This document shows, one piece after another, positions 34,330 to 43,759 of a DNA stretch of 64,000 nucleotides (positions are counted from its first letter, which is position 1; the number at the start of each line of letters is the position of its first letter). This stretch comes from Nitrospirota bacterium (GTDB taxonomy: Bacteria > Nitrospirota > Thermodesulfovibrionia > UBA6902). The notes under the pieces were generated by a model, which worked only from the letters and a program-made list of their open reading frames with translations, was not told where the DNA came from and did not search any database. Location: positions 1 to 64,000 of the forward strand of contig JACRHD010000021.1 of NCBI GenBank assembly GCA_016234115.1. The letters run 5' to 3'. The translations under genes and the position numbers were made by a program.

Positions 34330-35294
34330 AATCTCGCCGCAAGCTTTATCGCTTCGATCATGCTCGCGGGGTTTGCTTTGCCTTTCCAGGCGATGTCGAA
34401 GGCGGTGCCGTGGTCCGGCGACGTCCTTATGACGGGTAATCCGACAGTGACGTTTACCCCTGTATCGAAGGCTATCATTTTAAAGGGGACCAGCCCCTGG
34501 TCGTGGTACATGCATACGACCATATCGAATTCGCCGTTATATGCCCTGTGAAAGATAACATCCGGAGGGTAAGGGCCCGAGACATGGGTCCCTCCTGCCC
34601 GCGCCTTTTTTATCGCGGGGCTGATAGCAGCCGACTCCTCTTTGCCGAGAATGCCTGATTCACCCGCGTGCGGATTAAGCCCTGCCACGGCAATCCGGGG
34701 GTCTGCGACTCCGAGCATACGCATGCCTCTTTCAGCAAGGTTGATGGTCTTGCGGACCAGCTTCTCATTTATCCTTCCCGGCACATCCCGAAGCCGGATG
34801 TGAATAGTGCACAGGATGAGTTTCAATTTATCGCTCACAAACATCATCGCGAAATCTTTCGTATTCGTAAGCTCCGCCAGAAGCTCCGTATGCCCGGGCC
34901 ACTTATATCCGGCCATCTTCAGCGACTCTTTTGAGATCGGCGCGGTCACGACCGCATCGACTTCTTTGCTCAACGCAAGCCCGACCGCGCGCCTGATATA
35001 GCCGGCAACCGCTGCGCCTGCGTTCTTTGACGGGGCGCATTTTTTGAAAGGGAAGCGCGATTTGATATCAATAACATCGATCCGTCCTCTTTCGGGTTTC
35101 GACTTCGACGGGGCCGTAACGGGATTGATTTCAAGCGGCAATTTCGTGAGCCTTACGGCCTGCCTCATAATTTCCGCGCTGCCGATGACAAGCGGATTGC
35201 AGCGCCTCCTTATCCCGGAATGATAAAGCGCCCTGACAATCACCTCCGGCCCAACGCCGCCGGGTTCTCCCATGGTTATGGCGATCTTCTTCAT
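34320..35294 (-). CDS. pdxA: 4-hydroxythreonine-4-phosphate dehydrogenase PdxA
   Basis: This 324-residue NAD-dependent metalloenzyme acts in pyridoxal 5'-phosphate synthesis. Characteristic segments are ITMGEPGGVGPEVI, APISKESLKMAGYKWPGHTE (metal-binding His), GLNPHAGESG and MYHDQGLVPFKM with the following TSPDHGTAFD. Length is normal. The final residues RLEL and the stop are encoded by repeat units. Confidence 0.95.
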   Translation of the reverse strand: MKKIAITMGEPGGVGPEVIVRALYHSGIRRRCNPLVIGSAEIMRQAVRLTKLPLEINPVTAPSKSKPERGRIDVIDIKSRFPFKKCAPSKNAGAAVAGYIRRAVGLALSKEVDAVVTAPISKESLKMAGYKWPGHTELLAELTNTKDFAMMFVSDKLKLILCTIHIRLRDVPGRINEKLVRKTINLAERGMRMLGVADPRIAVAGLNPHAGESGILGKEESAAISPAIKKARAGGTHVSGPYPPDVIFHRAYNGEFDMVVCMYHDQGLVPFKMIAFDTGVNVTVGLPVIRTSPDHGTAFDIAWKGKANPASMIEAIKLAARLEL

Positions 35295-35456
35295 ATGCCG
35301 GAATTATATAATAACCGGGGAGGAATTCCCACATTCAGTCTCGTCGCCGTCTTCAGCGTGATCAGAATGGAAGCCCCCTTCACCCCTTTTTTTTCAAATG
35401 CGGGAATACGCCGTTTGACCGGGCGATTAGAGAAAACGTATGGTATTATTATCTGG

Positions 35457-36677
35457 ATGAAATTCAAATCATTGACAGCCCTGTCATACAGGAATTTCAG
35501 GCTCTTCTGGATAGGTCAGTTGATTTCGCTTACCGGAACATGGATGCACTCGGCCGCGCAGGGCTGGCTGGTCTTCAAACTCACCAACTCCCCTTTTTAT
35601 CTGGGATTGGTCGGCTCCGCAATGTCTTTCCCCATCCTCCTCTTTACCATGGCAGGCGGTGTAGCGGCGGACAGGTTCTTCAAGAGGAATATTATTTTGG
35701 CGGCGCAAATCGCCCTCATGTTCCTTACCCTGGCCCTTGCCATCATGGTGTCGAGCGGAATCATTACAGTCTGGCACGTGCTGGTAATATCGTTTCTGAT
35801 CGGCACGACGAATTCGTTCGAGATCCCCGCAAGACAGGCCTTTTTCGTCGAGATGGTCGGGAAGGAACACCTGATGAATGCCATCGCCCTGAACTCCGCC
35901 GCTTTTCACGGGGCGAGGATGATAGGGCCGACCATTGCCGGGTTCATCATGGGCTCTCTCGGGCTGGCCGCCTGTTTTTATCTCAACTCCGCGAGTTTCT
36001 TTGCCACGATAATCGGACTCCTCAGGATGCGCTTTAAACCGGAGGAGATCAGGACTTCACCGGGAACAGGGATCAGGAGTGAATTCAATGAAGGGCTTAA
36101 ATATATTTTTTCGGACTCGAAAATTTACGCGCTTATACTGTCTTCCGGGGTGATAAGTTTCTTCGGATTTCCCTATGTGACTTTTTTGCCTGTTTACGCG
36201 CGCGATATCCTCAAGACAGGGGCGACCGGGCTCGGCATCCTGATGGGCTTTGCCGGGGCAGGGGCCTTTGCCGGAGCAGTGAGCCTTGCGGTAAGGAGTA
36301 AATTTACAAATATGGGGGTTTTTCTGACGGTGTCGGGTTTCGCCTTTTCAATTGCCCTCTTCGTATTCTCAATTTCGACCACGGCATGGCTTTCATACTG
36401 TATGCTCTTTATCGTAGGGTTCGGGGCGATAAGCCAGGTGGCGACCGCCAACAGCCTGCTGCAGCTTACCGTGCCGGACAAACTCAGGGGGCGGGTGATG
36501 AGTTCATTTACCACCGTATTTTTAGGCATGACCACAATAGGAAACTTCGCCCTCGGGAGTCTCGCGCACTATATCGGCACGCAGTACGCCCTCATGACGA
36601 GCGCGGGACTCTGCCTGTTTGTCTCTATGCTGCTGGTTCTGATAAAACCGGAGATACTCAGGATAAGGGGCGGGTAA
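35457..36677 (+). CDS. MFS exporter of the EntS/MFS_3 type
   Basis: This 406-residue membrane protein shows about twelve hydrophobic helices. The N-terminal LSYRNFRLFWIGQLISLTGTW and GTNSFEIPARQAFFVEMVG are typical of the enterobactin-exporter-like MFS_3 group. I place the start at the ATG at 35457 because family similarity begins with MKFKSLTALSYRNFR; the codons upstream overlap the divergent pdxA promoter region. Substrate unknown. Confidence 0.88.
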   Translation: MKFKSLTALSYRNFRLFWIGQLISLTGTWMHSAAQGWLVFKLTNSPFYLGLVGSAMSFPILLFTMAGGVAADRFFKRNIILAAQIALMFLTLALAIMVSSGIITVWHVLVISFLIGTTNSFEIPARQAFFVEMVGKEHLMNAIALNSAAFHGARMIGPTIAGFIMGSLGLAACFYLNSASFFATIIGLLRMRFKPEEIRTSPGTGIRSEFNEGLKYIFSDSKIYALILSSGVISFFGFPYVTFLPVYARDILKTGATGLGILMGFAGAGAFAGAVSLAVRSKFTNMGVFLTVSGFAFSIALFVFSISTTAWLSYCMLFIVGFGAISQVATANSLLQLTVPDKLRGRVMSSFTTVFLGMTTIGNFALGSLAHYIGTQYALMTSAGLCLFVSMLLVLIKPEILRIRGG

Positions 36678-36704
36678 TCAAGGTCAAGGGATTAGATATC
36701 CGGG

Positions 36705-36899
36705 AGGCGCAAAGGGGAGTCTGCGGAGTAATTTCTATACGACACATTTAACAAAAAGTCGCGAGCCAGCGTAGGGGCGACCCGCAGGGTAGCCCCGGCA
36801 GTATAGAAAACAACGAAGACAAGAATAGCGCAGAAGCAAAAATTTAAATATGGTGTTTGTCTATTTTAGAAATTACTCCGCAGACTCCCCTTTGTGCCT
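36705..36899. repeat. 195-bp element with 32-bp terminal inverted repeats (MITE-like)
   Basis: The left end aggcgcaaaggggagtctgc... (36705-36736) and the right end ...gcagactcccctttgtgcct (36868-36899) are complementary at 31 of 32 positions. The 131-nt interior has no gene, only GC-rich palindromic words. Length and ends fit a nonautonomous mobile element, but no second copy is in the window and target-site duplications are not evident. Confidence 0.75.
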
Positions 36900-36917
36900 G
36901 TAAGTGTTAACTGGAAT

Positions 36918-39182
36918 TCAAGATGACTGGAATTGATAATGCCCCGCAACTGCCTGTCCCAGCGATATCCCTCCGTCATTCGGGGGCACAGTCTGGTGGA
37001 TCAAGGGAGCAAAGCCCCGCTCTTTCAGGCTTCTGAAGCTCTCTTCAAGCAGGATTACGTTCTGGAACACCCCTCCCGACAGGGCGACGGTCTTTATCCC
37101 GGTTTCATCCCTGATCAGCCCTGAAACATGCAGGACCATCGCGACAATCGTATTGTGGAATTTTCTCGCGAGCTCCTCTTTCGGGAGCCCCGCCCTCAGG
37201 TCATCCACGAGACGGTCGATGACCGGGAGATGGTAGATCATATTGTTTTTGACTATGCAGGGATATGAATCCGCAGTGTCTGATTTCAGCGCAGCCTGTT
37301 CAAGCGCGATTGCCGCCTGGGCGTGATAAGAGACCTTGTGCGCAAGACCGATCAGCGACGCGACCCCGTCAAAGAGCCTGCCCATGCTCGTCGTGACCGG
37401 AGAATTGACGCCGTTCTTCAGCATATTGATGAAGAAATCCGTCTCCTGCCGGCCCAGCGGCAGGAGATTGAGCTCCCGCGCCTTTTCCCCGAAGGCCCCG
37501 TACAAAAGCGAAAAGGCCGTCCTGCACGGCTCTTTTACCGCCTTGTCTCCGCCGGGAAGTTTATACGGCTGAAGGTGGTATGCCCTTTTGAATCCCCGGT
37601 AAGAAGCGATGAGGACCTCACCTCCCCATACGGTGTTGTCAGTGCCGAACCCGGCGCCGTCAAAGGCGAAACCGATTATTTCATTGTCCGGGGGCGTCCC
37701 GTTTTCGGTCATGCAGGACAATATATGGGAATAGTGATGCTGAACTTTGACCAGCATGTCGCCGTAATGTCTTTCACCATATTTTGTGCTGTAATATCCC
37801 GGGTGCATATCGGAGACGACTATGCCGGGTTTCACATCCAGCAACCGCAGAAGATCGGCTATCGTTTCTTCATAAAAACCCGCTGCAAGGGGAGTGTCCA
37901 GATCGCCTATATGCTGGGACAGGAATACCTTGTCATCGATGCCGACCGCTATCGTGCTGTTCATATAGGGTCCCAGCGCGAGGACGGGCTTTTTAAATCC
38001 GAAGGGGACCGTTACCGGAAGCGGGGCAAAGCCCCTGGAGCGCCTTACCGGGACCTGTCTTTCAGCCGCTATCCTGACGACCGAGTCGTCGCATCTCCTG
38101 ACTATGGCCCTGTTGTGAGAAAGAAAATAATCCGCTATGCCGGACAGGCGTCCAAACGCGTCCTCTTCATCCTTTGCCACAGGCTCATCCGTAATGTTGG
38201 CGCTCGTCGCTATAAGAGGTCGTCTGAACTTTTTCAAAATCATATGGTGAAGAGGGGTATAAGGAAGAAAGGCCCCGACCGCGCTGTTGTCCGGGGAGAC
38301 CCCTTTTGCAAGCGTCGCGGACTCCTTTTTTCTTACGATGACGATGGGTCTTTCGACGGAGCATATTGCGCGTTCTTCAGCGACATTCAGATAAGCCTCT
38401 TTTTTTATAGAGCCGATATTAGGGAACATCACCGCCATCGGTTTTTCTTCGCGGCCTTTCCTCTTTCTAAGCCTGCATACGGTCTCATCATTTTCGGCGT
38501 CGCAGATGAGATGGTATCCTCCGACGCCTTTGACCGCTATAATATAACCTTTACGCAACAGGCTGACCGCCTTTTCAAGGGCCTCTTCCTTTTCGCAGAC
38601 CGGTTTGCCGTCACAGTCGTGAAGTCTTATCTTCGGACCGCAGACGTCACATGCGTTGGGCTGGGCATGGAACCTCCTGTCCGACGGGAGGTTGTATTCC
38701 CTCTCGCACTCAGGACACATCCTGAACTCTTTCATGGACGTATTCTTTCTGTCATACGGAAGTGTGTGGATAATGGTAAAGCGCGGGCCGCAGTTTGTGC
38801 AGTTTGTAAAGGGATAGAGGAACCTCCTGTCCCTCGGGTTTGTGATGTCGCTTAAACATTCTTCGCAGGCAGAGATATCAGGAAGGATGAGGGCCCTTTT
38901 TTCCCCTTCCGCGCTGCTTTCCCGAATTTCAAATTTCTGAAAGCCGGTCTCTTCAAGGAACGCATGCCGGAGGCTGTAGATCCGGGCAAGGGCCGGTTTT
39001 TCTTTATCCGCACGGACAATGAAATCGTCGAGTGTTTCCTTAGCGCCCTCGACTTCCAGCAATACGCCTGACGCGGTGTTTGCGACATAGCCTTTCAGTC
39101 CCATCTCTTCTGCAAGCCTGTGGACGAAGGGCCTGAAGCCGACCCCCTGGACAAGACCGGTGATGTCGATTTTCAGCCGCAT
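36918..39182 (-). CDS. hypF: Carbamoyltransferase HypF
   Basis: This 754-residue enzyme makes the carbamoyl precursor of the CN ligands of [NiFe] hydrogenases. In order it has an acylphosphatase domain (GLVQGVGFRPFVHRLAEEMG), two zinc fingers (CPECEREYNL..., ACDVCGPKI), a YrdC-type domain (IAVKGVGGYHLICDA) and a Kae1-like C-terminal domain (FDGAGFGTDNTVWGG, VALSGGVFQNVIL). I use the ATG at 39182 where the family begins. It follows the diaphorase genes by 53 nt, implying a hydrogenase encoded elsewhere. Confidence 0.96.
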   Translation of the reverse strand: MRLKIDITGLVQGVGFRPFVHRLAEEMGLKGYVANTASGVLLEVEGAKETLDDFIVRADKEKPALARIYSLRHAFLEETGFQKFEIRESSAEGEKRALILPDISACEECLSDITNPRDRRFLYPFTNCTNCGPRFTIIHTLPYDRKNTSMKEFRMCPECEREYNLPSDRRFHAQPNACDVCGPKIRLHDCDGKPVCEKEEALEKAVSLLRKGYIIAVKGVGGYHLICDAENDETVCRLRKRKGREEKPMAVMFPNIGSIKKEAYLNVAEERAICSVERPIVIVRKKESATLAKGVSPDNSAVGAFLPYTPLHHMILKKFRRPLIATSANITDEPVAKDEEDAFGRLSGIADYFLSHNRAIVRRCDDSVVRIAAERQVPVRRSRGFAPLPVTVPFGFKKPVLALGPYMNSTIAVGIDDKVFLSQHIGDLDTPLAAGFYEETIADLLRLLDVKPGIVVSDMHPGYYSTKYGERHYGDMLVKVQHHYSHILSCMTENGTPPDNEIIGFAFDGAGFGTDNTVWGGEVLIASYRGFKRAYHLQPYKLPGGDKAVKEPCRTAFSLLYGAFGEKARELNLLPLGRQETDFFINMLKNGVNSPVTTSMGRLFDGVASLIGLAHKVSYHAQAAIALEQAALKSDTADSYPCIVKNNMIYHLPVIDRLVDDLRAGLPKEELARKFHNTIVAMVLHVSGLIRDETGIKTVALSGGVFQNVILLEESFRSLKERGFAPLIHQTVPPNDGGISLGQAVAGHYQFQSS

Positions 39183-39235
39183 ACGGAGCCCAGCGTGTTC
39201 TTTTTCCGCAACCTGAGTTTTAATCCCGCCCTGTC

Positions 39236-41698
39236 CTACCTCACCGCCTCCACGTTCACCGCGACGATGGGGCACTCCCCGTTTACGGCGAGATGCGTCA
39301 GCGCGTGGATCTTGGCGTGCGGGAAATGCGCGGGCACGAAGAGGGTCCCCTCGGGGACGGCGCCTGAATACTTTGCCTTGAGGAAAACCGAGCCCTGCCT
39401 GGAGGACAGCTTCACGTGGCTGTTGTCCAGTACGCCCAGCTTCTTGGCGTCATCCTCATTGATCTCAAGGAGCGCTTCCGAGATGACGAGGTCCAGGGAC
39501 CTGGAGCTGGTCGACATGCTGCCTGAATGCTGCAGGACGTCCCTGATGACGAGATTGAACGGATAAATACCCCCTGTTTCCTCGCACGGGCCGTATTCAA
39601 CGGGATTAAAAGCGCTCTTTTTTTCAGGCTCCGGCTTTGCAGTCAGCATGGCCTTGATCTCTTCCTGGATTGCCTGGAGGTTCCGGCTCCCCATTTCTTT
39701 CCCCATGATAAGCGCGAGGTTCTTGAAAATCATCCAGTCGGGCACTGACTCGCCCGAGGGATCGACTAATTTGTGGACCTGCTGCAGGAGGCCCTCCGCG
39801 TTCATGAAGGTGCCGTCCTTCTCCGCCCAGCTCGAGGCCGGCAGTACGACGTGCGCAAGTTTGGCGGTTTCCGTAAAGAAGATATCCTGCACCACGAGGA
39901 AACTCAGGGCCTTCAGTCTCCTGACGACCTGAGAGCTGTCAGGGAAGGTCACGGCCGGGTCTTCTCCCATGACGTACATCGCCTTAATGCCGGAGGCTTC
40001 ATTGTATAGCATCTCTTTCACCCCCGCTCCCGACGGCTGACCGGAAGGCCTTACCCCCATTTGATAGAGACCGAAGGTATTTGAATACTCGGCGGGTATC
40101 TGAAGTGACCGGGGATCATCACCTAAAAGATGGACCAGGTTGGCTGCGGCAAGGACTGCATCCGACCCCTTTGTGTTTTCAGACGCGCTGAGAGACAGCG
40201 AGATCATCCTGCTCTTTGCCGAGGCAAGGTCCGTTGCGGCGCTGATGATTTCGTCTTCAGGCACGCCCGTGATCTTTGAAACCTTTTCAGGGGTATAATT
40301 TTCGAGCATGGTCCTTAACGGTTTGAAGCCCGCAACATTCTCTGCATCCTTGCTGAACAGGTTCCTGTCGATAATCACTTTCATGAGTCCGTTCAGAAGG
40401 GCAATTCCTGTACCGTCCTTCAGCCTCAGCCACTGTGTGCTGTGCCTTGTCAGTTTGGTTTCCCTTGAATCCGCGACAATAAGTTTGGAACCTTCCCTCT
40501 TTGCCTGGAGTATGTTGAGGCCGAATACCGGGTGAGTTACCGAGGTATCCGATTCGATAATCAGGACAACGTCCTTGCCCAGAGGGGATTTCAGGTTTAT
40601 GGGATGGGCGTCCCCGCCGAACGCCTTTTCCCAGGCCGTCTGCACCCTGCCGTATCCGAAAGAGGCGGATGAATCGATATTGCCGGAGCCGACGATCTTT
40701 CTCATGAATTTCTGGAGGCTGTAATTGTCTTCGTTGGTGCACCGGGGCGAGCCGATCGCGCCGATGGCGTTTGCGCCGTCATGCTGAATAATCTGTTTTA
40801 AATTGTCGGAGATAAAGGTCAGCGCCTTTTCCCACGAGACTTCTACAAACTCGTTCCCCTGTTTTATAAGAGGGCTTTTGAGCCTCTTTTCGCTGTAGAT
40901 ATAATCGATGCCGAACCTTCCCCTGCCGCACAGGTTGCCGTCGTTGACGCCCTTGCCCTCAACTCCTTTTGATCTCAGTATCTTCCCTTCTCTCAATCCG
41001 AGGGTGAGGGTGCAGCCGACGCCGCAGAACGGACAGATGGTCTCTTTTTCTTCGAGAAACCATGAGCGCGCGGTAAACTTGTACGGCTTGCTCAGTATCG
41101 CGCCGGTCGGGCAAATATCGAGACATTGCCCGCAGTAATCGCATTCGAGTATCTCGCCGAAGGCAGGCTGTACAATAGTGGGAAAGCCCCTGCCGATCAG
41201 ACCGAGCGCGGCCCTTCCCTGGTGTTCGGCGCATATCCTGACGCATTTGCCGCAGAGGATGCACCTTCTCGAGGTCAGCTCGATCAACGGCCCCCTGACG
41301 TCGGGCATTGCCTGTTTCCTGTTTCTTAAAAACCGCGAGTGGGGTTTCCCGTACTCATACGCAAGGTCCTGCAGGTCGCACTCTCCTGCCTTGTCGCATT
41401 CCGGGCAGTCAAGGGGATGATGCACCAGAAGCAGCTCGATCACTGTCTGGCGCAGCTTCCTGAGTTTCGGAGTGTCGGTATTGATGACCATCCCGTTTTC
41501 AGCGGGGGATGAGCACGCGGCAAAGAGCCGCGCCTGTCCCTCTACCTCGACAATGCATAGCCTGCAACCGCCGTAGGGCCTCAGCCTCTTGTCGGCGCAT
41601 AGGTTCGGGATGTATATGCCGTTCTTCAGGGACGCCTGAAGAATGGTCGAGCCGTCATCCGCCGTAATCTGTTTACCGTTTATAGTTAAATTTATCAT
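39236..41698 (-). CDS. NuoG/FdhA-like iron-sulfur molybdopterin-fold subunit without catalytic Cys/Sec
   Basis: This 820-residue protein has an N-terminal plant-type [2Fe-2S] domain (LRPYGGCRLCIVEVEG), the His-Cys3 cluster (HHPLDCPECDKAGECDLQ), a 2x[4Fe-4S] domain (RRCILCGKCVRIC, CDYCGQCLDICP), the N7-type cluster (CPFCGVGC ... LCGRGRFG) and the molybdopterin oxidoreductase fold. The region that holds the catalytic Sec/Cys-His of formate dehydrogenases reads NIDSSASFGYGRVQ, with neither residue. It is thus a NuoG-like electron conduit or an enzyme of unknown substrate. It lies between NuoF-like and hypF. Confidence 0.9.
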   Translation of the reverse strand: MINLTINGKQITADDGSTILQASLKNGIYIPNLCADKRLRPYGGCRLCIVEVEGQARLFAACSSPAENGMVINTDTPKLRKLRQTVIELLLVHHPLDCPECDKAGECDLQDLAYEYGKPHSRFLRNRKQAMPDVRGPLIELTSRRCILCGKCVRICAEHQGRAALGLIGRGFPTIVQPAFGEILECDYCGQCLDICPTGAILSKPYKFTARSWFLEEKETICPFCGVGCTLTLGLREGKILRSKGVEGKGVNDGNLCGRGRFGIDYIYSEKRLKSPLIKQGNEFVEVSWEKALTFISDNLKQIIQHDGANAIGAIGSPRCTNEDNYSLQKFMRKIVGSGNIDSSASFGYGRVQTAWEKAFGGDAHPINLKSPLGKDVVLIIESDTSVTHPVFGLNILQAKREGSKLIVADSRETKLTRHSTQWLRLKDGTGIALLNGLMKVIIDRNLFSKDAENVAGFKPLRTMLENYTPEKVSKITGVPEDEIISAATDLASAKSRMISLSLSASENTKGSDAVLAAANLVHLLGDDPRSLQIPAEYSNTFGLYQMGVRPSGQPSGAGVKEMLYNEASGIKAMYVMGEDPAVTFPDSSQVVRRLKALSFLVVQDIFFTETAKLAHVVLPASSWAEKDGTFMNAEGLLQQVHKLVDPSGESVPDWMIFKNLALIMGKEMGSRNLQAIQEEIKAMLTAKPEPEKKSAFNPVEYGPCEETGGIYPFNLVIRDVLQHSGSMSTSSRSLDLVISEALLEINEDDAKKLGVLDNSHVKLSSRQGSVFLKAKYSGAVPEGTLFVPAHFPHAKIHALTHLAVNGECPIVAVNVEAVR

Positions 41699-41714
41699 TA
41701 TCTATCTCCCAAAT

Positions 41715-41801
41715 TAGAGTTATGAGTCAAGAGTTAAGAGTTAAGGGGGTAACCATCAGTAAGGTTATACTTGACTCTTAACTCATCACTCTTGACTCTT
41801 T
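41715..41801. repeat. Heptamer-arm inverted repeat, aactctt family
   Basis: Left arm tagagttatgagtcaagagt... (41715-41745) and right arm cttgactcttaactcatcac... (41770-41801) fill the gap between the NuoF-like and NuoG-like genes and reach the nuoF stop. Confidence 0.88.
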
Positions 41802-41802
41802 C

Positions 41803-43638
41803 TTATTTCATTGCCGGTTCCTTTTTCTCTTTAACCGCCGCCGGCCCTATCTCTATGGACCCGAATTTACATGTATCGTAGCAGGTCCGGCACTGGATGC
41901 AGAGTTCCTGGATGATCCTGTGGGGGACCTTCTTTTCCCCGACGATCGCCTTTTGCGGGCAGGCCCGTAAACACGCGCCGCAGGCCTTGCACAGCTCTTC
42001 GTTTATGTGGAAGGAGCAGAGGTTTCTGCATATCCCCGCCTTGCACCAGTGGTCTTTGATGTGGGATTCATATTCATCCCTGAAGTATCTTATTGTGGAA
42101 AGGACCGGATTGGGGGCCGTCTGCCCTAATCCGCAAAGGGAAGTAGCTATAACATCCCTGCTGAAATCTTCGAGGATCTCTATGTCGCCATCTTTTCCCT
42201 TGCCCTCGCAGATATCGGTAAGCATGTCTAACATGACGCGCGTGCCTATCCTGCACGGGGTGCATTTGCCGCAGGACTCATCTGCCGTAAATTCGAGGAA
42301 GAATTTCGCGGTGCTGACCATACAGGTGTCTTCGTCCATGACGACCATGCCGCCTGAACCCATGATCGCGCCTGTCTTGACCACGTCTTCATAGGTCACG
42401 GGAATCTCTATGAGGCCCATGGGGATACACCCGCCTGAGGGGCCGCCCATCTGCACGGACTTGAATTTCTTCTTTTTGTTTTTCATGCCCCCGCCGATGT
42501 CATAGATTATCGTCTTAAGCGGGATGCCCATCGGTACTTCGACGAGGCCGACGTTTTTAATATCGCCTGTAAGCGCAAACACCTTTGTGCCCGCGCTCTT
42601 TTCAGTCCCGAGCGTCCTGTACCATTCAGCTCCGTGCAGGATGATCGGGGAAATCTGCGCGAGGGTCTCGACATTGTTCAGGACAGAGGGTTTGTCCCAT
42701 AAGCCCTTGTGGGCAGGGAAAGGCGGCCTCGGCCTCGGCATGCCGCGCTTGCCTTCTATGGAGCGCATAAGGGCGGTCTCTTCGCCGCACACGAACGCGC
42801 CAGCGCCAAGATATATTTCAAGGTCAAAGGCGAAACCGCTGCCGAAGATGTCTTCTCCGAGGAGACCTTTTTCATGGCAATCATTGATGGCCTTCTGGAG
42901 ACGTTTTACTGCAAGCGGGTATTCCGCCCTGACGTATATTACTCCTTTGCTTGAGCCTATCGCCCTTGCGCCTATGATCATTCCTTCGATGACCGAATGC
43001 GGGTCCGCTTCCATGACGGACCTGTCCATGAACGCGCCGGGGTCCCCTTCATCACCGTTACAGAGCATGTATTTCTGGTCTGCCACAGACTTTGAAGCGA
43101 ATTCCCATTTCAATCCCGTGGGGAACCCCGCGCCTCCGCGACCCCTCAGCCCGGAGTCTTTCACTACCTTTATAATGTCCGCGGGCGTCATTTCCGTAAG
43201 GGCCTTTGCGGCAGCCATATATCCGTCCCGGGCAATGTATTCCTCGAGGCTGTCAGGGTCTATCATGCCTTTGTTCCTCAGGACCCTCAGGACCTGGTGC
43301 TTGAAGAACGGGATCTCGTTCATGGCCGGGATCGCGTGTTTCTTCTCAGGCTCCTTGTAGAGCAGTTTTTCGTAGGGACGCCCTTTCAGGAAATGCTCTT
43401 CAACTAATTTCGGCATTTCATCCACGGTCATTTTCTGATAAAAGATCCCTTCCGGGTAGACGAGCATGACCGGGCCTTCGGCGCAGAAGCCGTTACAGCC
43501 GGTGAGCACTATCTTTATCTCATCCGCAAGCCCCCTCTTTTCAAGCTCCTCCTGCAAGGCGGCCCTGACCTTTGGGGTCCCGCTCGCAACGCACCCTGTC
43601 CCGGCGCACATCAGTAAATTTGTACGAACTTTTTCCAT
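41803..43638 (-). CDS. NuoF/HydB-like NADH-binding flavoprotein subunit
   Basis: This 611-residue subunit has the long architecture of bifurcating HydB proteins. An N-terminal thioredoxin-like [2Fe-2S] domain (C11, C16, then TGCNGFC) is followed by the FMN/NADH core (GLRGRGGAGFPTGLKW, LGAGAFVCGEETAL), the [4Fe-4S] site (ESCGKCTPCRIGT) and a C-terminal 2x[4Fe-4S] domain (CKACGACLRACP, CIQCRTCYDTC). It should exchange electrons between NADH and ferredoxin-like carriers. Ribosome site aaggagaa. Partner subunits flank it on both sides. Confidence 0.94.
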   Translation of the reverse strand: MEKVRTNLLMCAGTGCVASGTPKVRAALQEELEKRGLADEIKIVLTGCNGFCAEGPVMLVYPEGIFYQKMTVDEMPKLVEEHFLKGRPYEKLLYKEPEKKHAIPAMNEIPFFKHQVLRVLRNKGMIDPDSLEEYIARDGYMAAAKALTEMTPADIIKVVKDSGLRGRGGAGFPTGLKWEFASKSVADQKYMLCNGDEGDPGAFMDRSVMEADPHSVIEGMIIGARAIGSSKGVIYVRAEYPLAVKRLQKAINDCHEKGLLGEDIFGSGFAFDLEIYLGAGAFVCGEETALMRSIEGKRGMPRPRPPFPAHKGLWDKPSVLNNVETLAQISPIILHGAEWYRTLGTEKSAGTKVFALTGDIKNVGLVEVPMGIPLKTIIYDIGGGMKNKKKKFKSVQMGGPSGGCIPMGLIEIPVTYEDVVKTGAIMGSGGMVVMDEDTCMVSTAKFFLEFTADESCGKCTPCRIGTRVMLDMLTDICEGKGKDGDIEILEDFSRDVIATSLCGLGQTAPNPVLSTIRYFRDEYESHIKDHWCKAGICRNLCSFHINEELCKACGACLRACPQKAIVGEKKVPHRIIQELCIQCRTCYDTCKFGSIEIGPAAVKEKKEPAMK

Positions 43639-43658
43639 TTATATTTCTCCTTAATAAA

Positions 43659-43756
43659 GCAAGTAGTTAGTAGTAAGTAGTTAGTAGTTAGGGGGGGCGC
43701 TGGTCTCAAATTCCCATCTTTTCCCTTAACTGCTAACTACTAACTACTTTCTACTG
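43659..43756. repeat. Heptamer-arm inverted repeat, taactac family
   Basis: Left arm of gtagtta/gtagtaa words (43659-43697), right arm of taactgc/taactac words (43724-43756). It lies between the [2Fe-2S] gene and the NuoF-like gene. Confidence 0.85.
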
Positions 43757-43759
43757 TCC

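Noticed and set aside
37323-38855. 510-codon open frame on the plus strand across hypF
   Set aside because: It is antisense to well-supported hypF sequence, has no ribosome site and no recognisable domains; long antisense frames are common under GC-rich codon bias.
39236-41698. Formate dehydrogenase alpha subunit
   Set aside because: The catalytic Sec or Cys followed by His is absent; the segment reads SSASFGYGR.
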